NCBI GenBank assembly: GCA_964623885.1
Contig: CAZUVM010000026.1
Location: 1-21,789 of the forward strand
Direction of reading: 5' to 3'
Origin: CAZUVM01 sp964623885
GTDB lineage: Bacteria > Verrucomicrobiota > Verrucomicrobiia > Limisphaerales > UBA8199
DNA length: 21,789 nucleotides
Shown here: positions 6,262-13,273 of the stretch, piece by piece
How positions within the stretch are numbered: position 1 is the stretch's first letter
Layout: each line of letters starts with the position of its first letter
Program-made: the position numbers and the translations under genes
The notes under the pieces: generated by a model
Database searches by the model: none
The model's input: the letters and a program-made list of their open reading frames with translations, nothing else
What the model was told of the DNA's origin: nothing

Positions 6262-7644
6262 ATGAGCTCCCCAAAACGCATTTTCGGCACCGACGGTGTC
6301 CGCGGCACTGCCAATATCGAACCGGTGACAGCCGAGACCGCACTCAAACTCGGCCGAGCGGCCGGCCATGTATTTAAGAATTTAGAAACTCAGGCTCGGA
6401 GCCGTGGCCGCCACAAGATCGTCCTGGGAAAGGATACCCGTCTCTCCGGCTACATGCTCGAGAACGCCATCTCCTCCGGCATTCTTTCCATGGGGGTCGA
6501 TGTGCTGTTCATTGGGCCTTTGCCCACTCCCGGTGTTGCTTATGTTACCCGAAGTTTACGGGCCGATGCCGGCATTGTCATTACGGCATCGCACAACCCC
6601 TACGATGACAACGGCATCAAGTTCTTCCGGGCAGACGGCTACAAACTCGACGATAAAATCGAACATGAGATCGAAAGCCTCGTTTTCAGCGGCCGGATTG
6701 AGAACATCCGGCCGACGGCCGACGAAGTGGGCAAGGCCGTCCGTATCGATGACGCCCTGGGCCGCTACATCGAGCATGCCAAGGCCTCTTTTCCGCGCGG
6801 TCTGACCCTCGAAGGCATGCGCATCGTTGTGGATTGCGCGCATGGCGCAGGCTACAAATCCACGCCTTGCGTTTTGCGTGAGTTAGGCGCCGACGTTATT
6901 ACTTACGGCAACCAACCCGATGGCAAAAACATCAACAAGGATTGCGGTTCCATGCATCCCGCTCTGGTCTGCCAGAAAATCTGGGAACACCGTGCTGATC
7001 TGGGCATTGCTCATGATGGCGATGCCGACCGCGTGCTGCTGTGCGACGAGAACGGGTTGCTCATGGATGGCGATGACATCATGGCGATCACGGCCCTCGA
7101 CCTGATTGCCAACAAGGCGCTGAACGAAAAAACTCTGGTCGCCACCGTCATGAGCAACGCGGGGCTCGAGGCTGCATTGCAATCGGCCGGCGGACGCGTG
7201 GTGCGCACACCGGTTGGCGACAAAAACGTGATCGATGAAATGTTGCGCAACGGATTCAACCTCGGCGGCGAGCAGAGCGGCCATATGATCTTCCGCGATT
7301 TCAGCTCGACCGGCGATGGCCTGGTCGCAGCGTTGCAGGTCTTGCGCATCATGAAAACCAAAGGCACCCCTCTTTCGCGCCTGGCGAAGTGCTGGTCGCG
7401 TTTCCCGCAGCTTGTCAGCAATATCATGGTGCGCGAAAAGAAGCCCTTCGACCAACTCGAAACCGTGCCCAACCTGGTTGCGGAGGCCGAAACCGAATTG
7501 AAAAACCAGGGCGGCCGCGTGCTGTTACGGTATTCGGGAACGGAACCGAAGGCGCGCTTGTTACTTGAAGGCCGGGATCAGGCTACGCTGGAAAAATGGT
7601 CGCAGAAAATCTCCGAAGCTCTAAAACGCCAGGTCGGCGCCTAG
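6262..7644 (+). CDS. glmM: Phosphoglucosamine mutase
   Basis: This 460-aa enzyme of the alpha-D-phosphohexomutase family converts glucosamine-6-phosphate to glucosamine-1-phosphate on the route to UDP-GlcNAc for peptidoglycan. The N-terminus is FGTDGVRGTAN (8-18). The phosphoserine loop is TASHNPYDDNG with Ser110. The Mg-binding loop is DGDADR (252-257), the sugar loop GGEQSGH (335-341) and the phosphate-binding loop RYSGTEPKAR (423-432). GlmM rather than phosphomannomutase is favoured by GGEQSGH and the cdaA-cdaR context. In several bacteria GlmM binds CdaA and lowers c-di-AMP synthesis. Length is normal. An inverted repeat rather than a clear terminator follows. Confidence 0.96.
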   Translation: MSSPKRIFGTDGVRGTANIEPVTAETALKLGRAAGHVFKNLETQARSRGRHKIVLGKDTRLSGYMLENAISSGILSMGVDVLFIGPLPTPGVAYVTRSLRADAGIVITASHNPYDDNGIKFFRADGYKLDDKIEHEIESLVFSGRIENIRPTADEVGKAVRIDDALGRYIEHAKASFPRGLTLEGMRIVVDCAHGAGYKSTPCVLRELGADVITYGNQPDGKNINKDCGSMHPALVCQKIWEHRADLGIAHDGDADRVLLCDENGLLMDGDDIMAITALDLIANKALNEKTLVATVMSNAGLEAALQSAGGRVVRTPVGDKNVIDEMLRNGFNLGGEQSGHMIFRDFSSTGDGLVAALQVLRIMKTKGTPLSRLAKCWSRFPQLVSNIMVREKKPFDQLETVPNLVAEAETELKNQGGRVLLRYSGTEPKARLLLEGRDQATLEKWSQKISEALKRQVGA

Positions 7645-7662
7645 CCGGATATTTGACCGCTT

Positions 7663-7767
7663 GTAGCGTAGGCCTCCGAGCCTGCTGATCGCAGGCTTCC
7701 CCAGCCTGCGAACGCCTGAAGCAGACGCTGTGTCCTAAACCCTAGCCGACTCGGAGGCCTGCGCTAC
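7663..7767. repeat. 105-bp intergenic palindromic element
   Basis: Terminal 18-bp inverted repeats (7663-7680, GTAGCGTAGGCCTCCGAG; 7750-7767) match at 17 of 18 positions, and the odd pair is a G:U wobble in RNA. Inside is a 7-bp hairpin GCAGGCT-loop-AGCCTGC (7691-7709). The left half resembles the repeat at 15907-15953. The element lies between convergent glmM and mqnE. There is no U-run, so it looks like a dispersed REP/MITE-like element more than an intrinsic terminator. Confidence 0.75.
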
Positions 7768-7818
7768 GGCTCGGCGCATGTTCGAACCAGGCAATTATAT
7801 CCGAGCTAGGCGGTCGGC

Positions 7819-8985
7819 TCACCCTGTCGCTAAGTTGCTCTCGAGTAAACGAGAGGCTGGTTGCTCGCTTTCGGTGCAGGCCGCGGCGCCGTCCACAACG
7901 CGAATCGGTTCATAGAAGGTATTGCGCTGCACTGGCGTGCGCCCGGCTTCGCGAATGGCTTTAGCCATGTCCGCCTCCGTTTGCAATTGCGGCGAATGCG
8001 CGCCCGCCATGTGGAAGATATGTTCCTCCAGAATGGTCCCGTGCAGATCATCCGCGCCATAACTCAACGCTATCTGGGCGAGCTTAAGGCCCAGGCCCAC
8101 CCAATACGCCGTCAGATGTTTGAAGTTATCCAGGTAAATGCGGCTAACGGCCATCGTCCTTAAACTCTCAAACCCGCTCGGACCGTGCTCGACAGGAATC
8201 CTATTGTTCTCGGGATGGTAAGGTAACGGTACGAACCCCACGAAACCGTGGGTCTCGTCCTGCAGTTGGCGCAACTGGCGAAGGTGATCCACCCTGTCAG
8301 CGAGCGACTCAACGTGTCCGTACAACATCGTGCAGGTGCTCCGTCCTCCCATTCGGTGCCACGTCCGATGCACATCCAGGTATTCTTCGGCGGATTCCTT
8401 GCCGCGCGCGATCTGCGACCGCACTTCGGGGCGAAAGATCTCCGCGCCGCCGCCTGTAAGTGAATCCAGGCCGGCAGCTTTCAATTCCCGCAGGGTTTCG
8501 ACGACCGTCTTTTTTGCAAGCCAGGAAAGATGTAGGATTTCAATGGCCGTAAAACACTTCAACTGCAGGCGTGGATCGAGCGCTCGCAACGCTTTGAGCA
8601 AATCGGTGTAGTACGTAAACGGTAAAGATGGGTGCAGCCCGCCTACTATGTGCAGTTCCGTGATGCCCAAATGCAATGCCCCGCGCGCCTTCTGCACCAC
8701 CTCCTCAACCGAGAATTGGAACCCATCGGCATCGCGCTTCTTGCGCGCGAACGCACAAAACTGGCAGCTCAGGATGCAGTAATTGGAATAATTGATGTAA
8801 CAGTTGATGATGTACGACGCGCGATCACCCACGGCGCGTTGCCGTGCCAAATCGGCGATTGCGCCCAGCGCGTTCAGATCTTTCGTTTCAAACAACCGCA
8901 GCGCTTCAGCCTCGGATATGCGTTCACCCGCCGCGACCTTGTCATACAAATCGCGCAGCTCGCTGCGTTGAACGAAGAATTGCAC
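7819..8985 (-). CDS. mqnE: Aminofutalosine synthase MqnE (radical SAM)
   Basis: This 388-aa radical SAM enzyme of the futalosine menaquinone pathway adds the adenosyl radical to the chorismate-derived substrate to form aminofutalosine. The cluster motif CxxxCxxC is Cys70-Cys74-Cys77 (YCILSCQFCAF). Further hallmarks are ITELHIVGGLHP, GGGAEIF, TMLYGHVES and ADDLHGTILEE. GGGAEIF with VGGLHP favours MqnE over the paralogous MqnC. The start is GTG at 8983-8985, because an in-frame stop lies just upstream and no ATG is near. A GGAG lies only one base before it, which is poor spacing. No other mqn gene lies in the window except possibly the UbiD decarboxylase. Confidence 0.9.
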   Translation of the reverse strand: MQFFVQRSELRDLYDKVAAGERISEAEALRLFETKDLNALGAIADLARQRAVGDRASYIINCYINYSNYCILSCQFCAFARKKRDADGFQFSVEEVVQKARGALHLGITELHIVGGLHPSLPFTYYTDLLKALRALDPRLQLKCFTAIEILHLSWLAKKTVVETLRELKAAGLDSLTGGGAEIFRPEVRSQIARGKESAEEYLDVHRTWHRMGGRSTCTMLYGHVESLADRVDHLRQLRQLQDETHGFVGFVPLPYHPENNRIPVEHGPSGFESLRTMAVSRIYLDNFKHLTAYWVGLGLKLAQIALSYGADDLHGTILEEHIFHMAGAHSPQLQTEADMAKAIREAGRTPVQRNTFYEPIRVVDGAAACTESEQPASRLLESNLATG

Positions 8986-9051
8986 TCCATACGATTAACA
9001 GAACCCGACTCTTTGGCAAATGGGGAGTTCGTCAGCGTATGAACTTAATCA

Positions 9052-9120
9052 GGGGCGGGGACGTCCCGTCACCGATTTGGCGACGTAAATCAACCACGGG
9101 GACGAGGACGTCCCCGCCCC
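9052..9120. repeat. GC-rich inverted repeat, 15-bp perfect arms
   Basis: GGGGCGGGGACGTCC at 9052-9066 is the exact reverse complement of 9106-9120, with a 39-nt spacer. Each arm contains the palindrome GGACGTCC or a near form. It lies in the 246-nt gap between divergent mqnE and the LarA-like gene. It could be a dispersed intergenic element, or an mRNA or promoter structure. The remainder of the gap shows nothing I can name. Confidence 0.75.
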
Positions 9121-9231
9121 GCTTGCCATTAGCTGTGTGCCTCAGGCCAGCGGATTCGCACAAAGACTGACCTGGGTCCGAGGCTGCCCCGCCTTGTCAA
9201 AGCCCGATGCGCGGATTAGGGTGGCCGAGCA

Positions 9232-10485
9232 ATGAACGAGCCCGCCCTTCCCCGCTTCTTTCACCTCAAGCAATTAATTGATGCGCCTGCCGTTGCTGAC
9301 GTGGTCGCCGAGACCCGGTTCGCCCTCGCTCAATTGCCCGCGTCAAAATACATCCGGCGCGGACTGAAGGTGGCCGTTGGGGCGGGCAGCCGCGGGATTG
9401 CCAATTACGACCTGGTTGTCCGAACCGTTTGCGAAGAGCTAAAAAAGTTGGGCGCAGATGTGTTCATCGTCCCGGCCATGGGGAGTCACGGCGGAGCAAC
9501 CGATGCCGGACAATTGGACGTGCTCGCACACTACGGCATTACCGAGGCATCGATGGGGGTGCCCATTCGCAGCAGCATGGAAGTCGATGAGTTGGGGCGT
9601 ACGGGCGAGTTCACAGTCTACCAGGATCGAAATGCCGCGAGAACCGATGCCGTTGTGCTGGTGAACCGGGTCAAACCGCACACAGACTTCCATGGGCCCA
9701 TAGAAAGCGGCTTGATGAAGATGGCAACCATCGGGTTGGGTAAACAGAAGGGAGCATACCAATTTCACCAGGCAACCGCCCGAATGGGACATGCGCAAGC
9801 TTTGCTGGCAGTCGGTCGCGAGGTGCTTAGGTTGAGCCGGATTGCTTTTGGCGTCGCAATTATCGAGAACCCGCGCCACGACACTGCGCGAATCGCAGCC
9901 GTACCCGGCGATGGTTTGGAGCAGGCGGAGATGGAGTTGCTTGAACAGGCTCGTCAATGGATGCCCCGTTTGCCATTCAAAGAAGTGGACCTCTTAATCC
10001 TCGACGAAATTGGCAAAAACATCAGCGGCACGGGCATGGACACTAATGTAGTCAGACGCGAGGTGGACGGCAGTTTCGTGCGCCCCGGACCCGACCCGGT
10101 GCGCCGTATTTATGTGCGGTCGCTGCATCCCGACAGTTATGGCAACGCTGTAGGCATCGGGATGGCCGATTTCATTCACGAACGCCTGCTCAAAGCCATG
10201 GACCCCGCTGCAACCTGGGTCAATGCCATCACTGCGCTGATGCCTGTCAATGCTCGCGTGCCTATACATTTTCCCTCCGACCGTCAGGCACTCGAAGCTG
10301 CGCGGCAAACTCTCGGCGTTTCCAATTCGCTCAGGGCCTTATGGATTAAGAACACATTGACTTGCGAAAGGATGCTGGCGTCGGAAACCTATCTGGAGGA
10401 AACAAAGCGGCGCGACGATTTAAAAGCGGAAAGTAATCCTGCACCGCTTGAGTTCACAAAGGATGGGGAATTATTGCAGGCCTAA
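9232..10485 (+). CDS. LarA-like protein (DUF2088, lactate racemase N-domain family)
   Basis: This 417-aa protein has the lactate racemase domain fold: GLKVAVGAGSRGIANYD (44-60), PAMGSHGGATDAGQ (81-94), NRVKPHTDFHGPIESG (145-160) and LMKMATIGLGKQKGA (161-175). LarA from Lactobacillus carries a nickel-pincer nucleotide on a Lys and uses two His residues. Here His86, His150 and Lys163 are candidates for equivalent positions, from memory alignment only. No larB, larC or larE cofactor genes lie nearby, so the substrate and even pincer binding are uncertain. Many homologues racemise or epimerise other 2-hydroxy acids. Its TAA overlaps the stop of the convergent MBL gene (10482-10485). No Shine-Dalgarno is visible. 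Confidence 0.82.
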   Translation: MNEPALPRFFHLKQLIDAPAVADVVAETRFALAQLPASKYIRRGLKVAVGAGSRGIANYDLVVRTVCEELKKLGADVFIVPAMGSHGGATDAGQLDVLAHYGITEASMGVPIRSSMEVDELGRTGEFTVYQDRNAARTDAVVLVNRVKPHTDFHGPIESGLMKMATIGLGKQKGAYQFHQATARMGHAQALLAVGREVLRLSRIAFGVAIIENPRHDTARIAAVPGDGLEQAEMELLEQARQWMPRLPFKEVDLLILDEIGKNISGTGMDTNVVRREVDGSFVRPGPDPVRRIYVRSLHPDSYGNAVGIGMADFIHERLLKAMDPAATWVNAITALMPVNARVPIHFPSDRQALEAARQTLGVSNSLRALWIKNTLTCERMLASETYLEETKRRDDLKAESNPAPLEFTKDGELLQA

Positions 10486-11279
10486 AACCCAATCTCCTCA
10501 CCATCGCGGGCAAACATGTGAGGGATGCCTGAGAGCATTCGTTCCGCCAGCCGCCGCGTTTTGGCCAGGTCCTCTTGTAACGATTGCGCCAGGTGAACGA
10601 ATACAATTCGTTTAATGTCGCGTCCATTTAGATAGCGAAAGATCTCTTCCGGCGAAAAGTGCGCCAATTCGCAAACGAGCAAGTCCAGGGGTCCAGCCAA
10701 CAATGGTTCCAGGTCTTCCGGACGGCCCAGGTCGGCGCTGTGGCCCAACCGGCGGCGGCCGCACTCAAACAGGAAACAATACGAATTGAAATCTGAGCGG
10801 TACTTGCGACGGAGCCGGGAGCGATAACCAGCGAGGTGAGAAGTTCGAAATGCTGTGGCGGTAACCTCGCCGATCTCCACCGACTGGCTCGAATGTAACG
10901 GCAGCAGCCGCAACTGGAACGGCAGGATTTCATCGAAAATGAAAACTGTTTCCAGCATCTGCCTCACGGGCGGGATTGCCGCCGATGGCAAATAAACGGG
11001 CAACGCTTTTCGTCGGCCCTCGAGCCACGCCCCTTGCATCAACATGAAAAACCCGCCGACATGATCCGAGTGCATGTGCGAGATTAGAATGCTATCGAAG
11101 GCATCGTAGCTTAGCCCCGAAGCCTTGTAATTGCGATCGATTGGCTCCCCGCAGTCCACCAAAATCGCATTTTTGCCGAAGCGATAAAGAAAGGCGGCGT
11201 GGTTGCGATCCGCGGAAGGCCAGCCGTCGCCAGTACCGAAGCATTTTACAGAGAAGGATTTGCGCTTAGCCGGGGCCAT
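10482..11279 (-). CDS. MBL-fold metallohydrolase, RNase Z-like architecture
   Basis: This 265-aa metallo-beta-lactamase-fold protein carries the dinuclear metal motif HMHSDH (His68, His70, Asp72, His73), with likely further ligands His148 (FRTSHL), Asp183 (HSADLG) and His229 (VFVHLA). The spread matches single-domain RNase Z-like or phosphodiesterase-like members, but the substrate cannot be told from sequence. The open frame reaches 11357, but the ATG at 11277-11279 (MAPAKRKSFSVKCFGTGDG) begins right before the first core strand and is preferred. With that start it overlaps the 3' end of folA by 14 nt, so the two are probably co-transcribed. Its stop overlaps that of the convergent LarA-like gene. 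Confidence 0.85.
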   Translation of the reverse strand: MAPAKRKSFSVKCFGTGDGWPSADRNHAAFLYRFGKNAILVDCGEPIDRNYKASGLSYDAFDSILISHMHSDHVGGFFMLMQGAWLEGRRKALPVYLPSAAIPPVRQMLETVFIFDEILPFQLRLLPLHSSQSVEIGEVTATAFRTSHLAGYRSRLRRKYRSDFNSYCFLFECGRRRLGHSADLGRPEDLEPLLAGPLDLLVCELAHFSPEEIFRYLNGRDIKRIVFVHLAQSLQEDLAKTRRLAERMLSGIPHMFARDGEEIGF

Positions 11280-11832
11280 TTGCGTGTTGTCGGTAGTGCA
11301 AAATCTTAAACTCAGCATTATCCAGCAACTCTTCTGCCAAATCAAATCTGTCTTCAAAAGCGGGGAAGAAGGCGTCGCCCTGAACGTTGCGCTTGACCAA
11401 TGTCAGATAAAGGTCTGAGCAGAGCGGCAATGCTTGCTCGTAAACCTGCGCGCCACCGCAGATGTAAATCTCGCGACCGGCGAGTTGGCCCGCAACAGCG
11501 CCCAGTTGCCGTAGATCAGAAATGGTTAAAACCGTGGCGCCCGATGTTTGGTTGGGAGCTTCCGCTGCCACCGCCGTGGAGGATTGCTGTCCAAGTCGCG
11601 ACTCAGAACCCTGCACTCCCGTAGAGCGGGTCAAAACGATAGTGGTCCGATTAGGCAAAGGCTTGCCGATTGACTCGAATGTTTTTCGTCCCATGACAAT
11701 TACCTGACCGGTCGTCATTTTCTTGAACCATTTAAAATCTTCGGGCAAATGCCATGGGATCCTGTTGCCTGCGCCAATCACCCGGTTGAGCGACATAGCC
11801 GCAATCGCTTTGAAGGGCTTCACTGGATCCAT
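11266..11832 (-). CDS. folA: Dihydrofolate reductase
   Basis: This 188-aa enzyme reduces dihydrofolate to tetrahydrofolate with NADPH. Hallmarks are AIAAMSLNRVIGAGNRIPWH (9-28), LPEDFKWFKKMT with the catalytic acid Asp32, VMGRKTFESIGKPLPNR (46-62) and the NADPH loop ICGGAQVYEQAL (124-135). It is about 25 residues longer than typical bacterial DHFR. The extra length is a Ser/Gln/Ala-rich insert at about 71-98, between the strand after LPNR and the next helix. The frame is open to a TTG at 11857, but the ATG at 11830-11832 is preferred. It is leftward, upstream of the overlapping MBL-fold gene, and divergent from the phosphofructokinase gene. thyA is not adjacent. Confidence 0.94.
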   Translation of the reverse strand: MDPVKPFKAIAAMSLNRVIGAGNRIPWHLPEDFKWFKKMTTGQVIVMGRKTFESIGKPLPNRTTIVLTRSTGVQGSESRLGQQSSTAVAAEAPNQTSGATVLTISDLRQLGAVAGQLAGREIYICGGAQVYEQALPLCSDLYLTLVKRNVQGDAFFPAFEDRFDLAEELLDNAEFKILHYRQHANGPG

Positions 11833-11953
11833 CGTGTCGGATTTGGCGTTCGAGGTCAATGATAGCAGGAGCAGTCGTTTAGTCTTGCGGTCTTTGAGTT
11901 AGCAACATTCCGTGAGTTGACTAGTTGTACCCAGGTTCGCATTCTGAGCCCAC
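11833..11953. promoter_or_regulatory. Divergent promoter region between folA and phosphofructokinase genes
   Basis: Both divergent genes must be transcribed from this 121-nt gap unless promoters lie inside genes. I could not identify convincing -35/-10 hexamers, an operator palindrome or a riboswitch fold. The annotation is positional only. Confidence 0.3.
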
Positions 11954-13213
11954 ATGAAGATTGCCTCACTTGGGGCGGCGCGGTTCGATTCGCCTTTGAA
12001 TCGATTCGTCCATGAGCAGGCGCGAGTGCCTGCCAACATCCTGCTTCCGTCGGCAAAGCTGAAGCGGAATTTGACGTTTGAATTGGCTGGACCACGGCGG
12101 AAGATATTTTTCGATCCCAGACGAACACGCGCCGCCGTGGTTACTTGTGGCGGACTCGGCCCGGGGTTGAATAATGTTATTCGTTCCATTTTTCTGGAGC
12201 TCTTCCATGCTTACGGCGTCAAAACGGTCCTTGGCTTCCGCAACGGTTATCAGGGACTCGATCCTGCTCGCGCTCTCGAACCCATCAAACTGACCTGCGA
12301 GTTTGTCGAAGACATAAACCGCGAAGGGGGCACGGTTCTGGGAACGTCGCGCGGCCCTGTAGATGTTGCTGTTGCTGTGGAAAACCTGATTCGGCGGCAC
12401 ATTAACCTGCTCTTCACCATCGGTGGGGATGGCACACAGCGAGGTAGTTGCGCCCTGCTCGAGGAAGCCCGGAGTCGCGGTTATCCCCTGGCCGTAGTGG
12501 GGGTGCCCAAAACTATTGATAACGACGTTCCGTTTGTTACGCGCAGCTTTGGCTATTCCACCGCCGTGGCAGAAGCGTCTGAGGTGCTGCAATGCGCGCA
12601 CACAGAATGCCATAGCTTGCATAATGGTATTTCCCTGGTGAAGCTCATGGGCCGCGACGCCGGGTTTATCGCCGTCGGCGCCACGATCGCGAGCCAGGAG
12701 GTCAACTTTACACTTATCCCAGAAGTCCCGTTCCATCTGGAAGGTAAGCGCGGTTTCCTTGCTGCTTTAAAGAGGCGCGTCGAGAAGCGCGGACACGCGC
12801 TGATCGTCGTTGCTGAGGGAGCGGGCCAGGATCTGCTTGGCCCAACCGAGCAAAAGCGCGACGCTTCGGGTAATCTGAACCTCAAAGACATCGGTTTGTT
12901 CCTCCGGCACGAAATCGAGGCCTATTTGAAAAAAGAGCAAGTTCCTTTCACATTACGCTACATCGACCCGAGTTATTTGATTCGCAGCGTTCCTGCCAAC
13001 GCCGGCGACGCAGTCTTATGCGATCTCTTTGCGAGGCACGCTGTACATGCCGCAATGTCCGGCAAGACCGGTATGATCATCGGCATGTTGCACGAGCAGT
13101 TCATTCATGTTCCCATCGAACTTCTCAAGGGCGAGCGCAAGCGGCTCAGTCCTGATGACCCCTTATGGCATGCCGTCTTGGCGGCGACCGGGCAACCGGC
13201 AAGTTTTGTTTAA
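11954..13213 (+). CDS. pfkA: 6-phosphofructokinase, plant-type ATP-dependent group
   Basis: This 419-aa enzyme phosphorylates fructose-6-phosphate in glycolysis. An N-terminal extension (1-58) leads into AAVVTCGGLGPGLNNVIRS (60-78). The nucleotide loop is TIGGDGTQRG (155-164), the catalytic segment GVPKTIDNDVPF (183-194), then LVKLMGRDAGFIA (228-240) and LIPEVPFHLEG (254-264). Gly in GGDGT and Asn in TIDND point to ATP rather than pyrophosphate, whose users carry GGDD and TIDGD. The overall sequence resembles plant and spirochaete long forms more than E. coli PfkA, which is about 320 aa. No ribosome site precedes the ATG. A 60-nt gap without a terminator separates it from the next gene. Confidence 0.93.
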   Translation: MKIASLGAARFDSPLNRFVHEQARVPANILLPSAKLKRNLTFELAGPRRKIFFDPRRTRAAVVTCGGLGPGLNNVIRSIFLELFHAYGVKTVLGFRNGYQGLDPARALEPIKLTCEFVEDINREGGTVLGTSRGPVDVAVAVENLIRRHINLLFTIGGDGTQRGSCALLEEARSRGYPLAVVGVPKTIDNDVPFVTRSFGYSTAVAEASEVLQCAHTECHSLHNGISLVKLMGRDAGFIAVGATIASQEVNFTLIPEVPFHLEGKRGFLAALKRRVEKRGHALIVVAEGAGQDLLGPTEQKRDASGNLNLKDIGLFLRHEIEAYLKKEQVPFTLRYIDPSYLIRSVPANAGDAVLCDLFARHAVHAAMSGKTGMIIGMLHEQFIHVPIELLKGERKRLSPDDPLWHAVLAATGQPASFV

Positions 13214-13273
13214 CCGATTTTGGTAATTAATCCTGCAATATGAAGCCGGAGACAGGTTCAAGCTACCACCTTT

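Noticed and set aside
6883..7455. Antisense ORF (190 codons) inside glmM
   Set aside because: Shadow of conserved GlmM sequence; no start signal or motif.
7663..7767. Bidirectional intrinsic terminator for glmM and mqnE
   Set aside because: The stem arms are far apart and no U-run follows on either strand; a dispersed repeat is more likely, though it may still affect transcript ends.
11833..11859. TTG start extending folA by nine residues
   Set aside because: The in-frame ATG at 11832 fits the DHFR N-terminus and TTG starts are rare; the extension has no family features.
11966..12736. Antisense ORF (256 codons) opposite the phosphofructokinase gene
   Set aside because: The plus strand carries all catalytic motifs; the antisense product has no family features.
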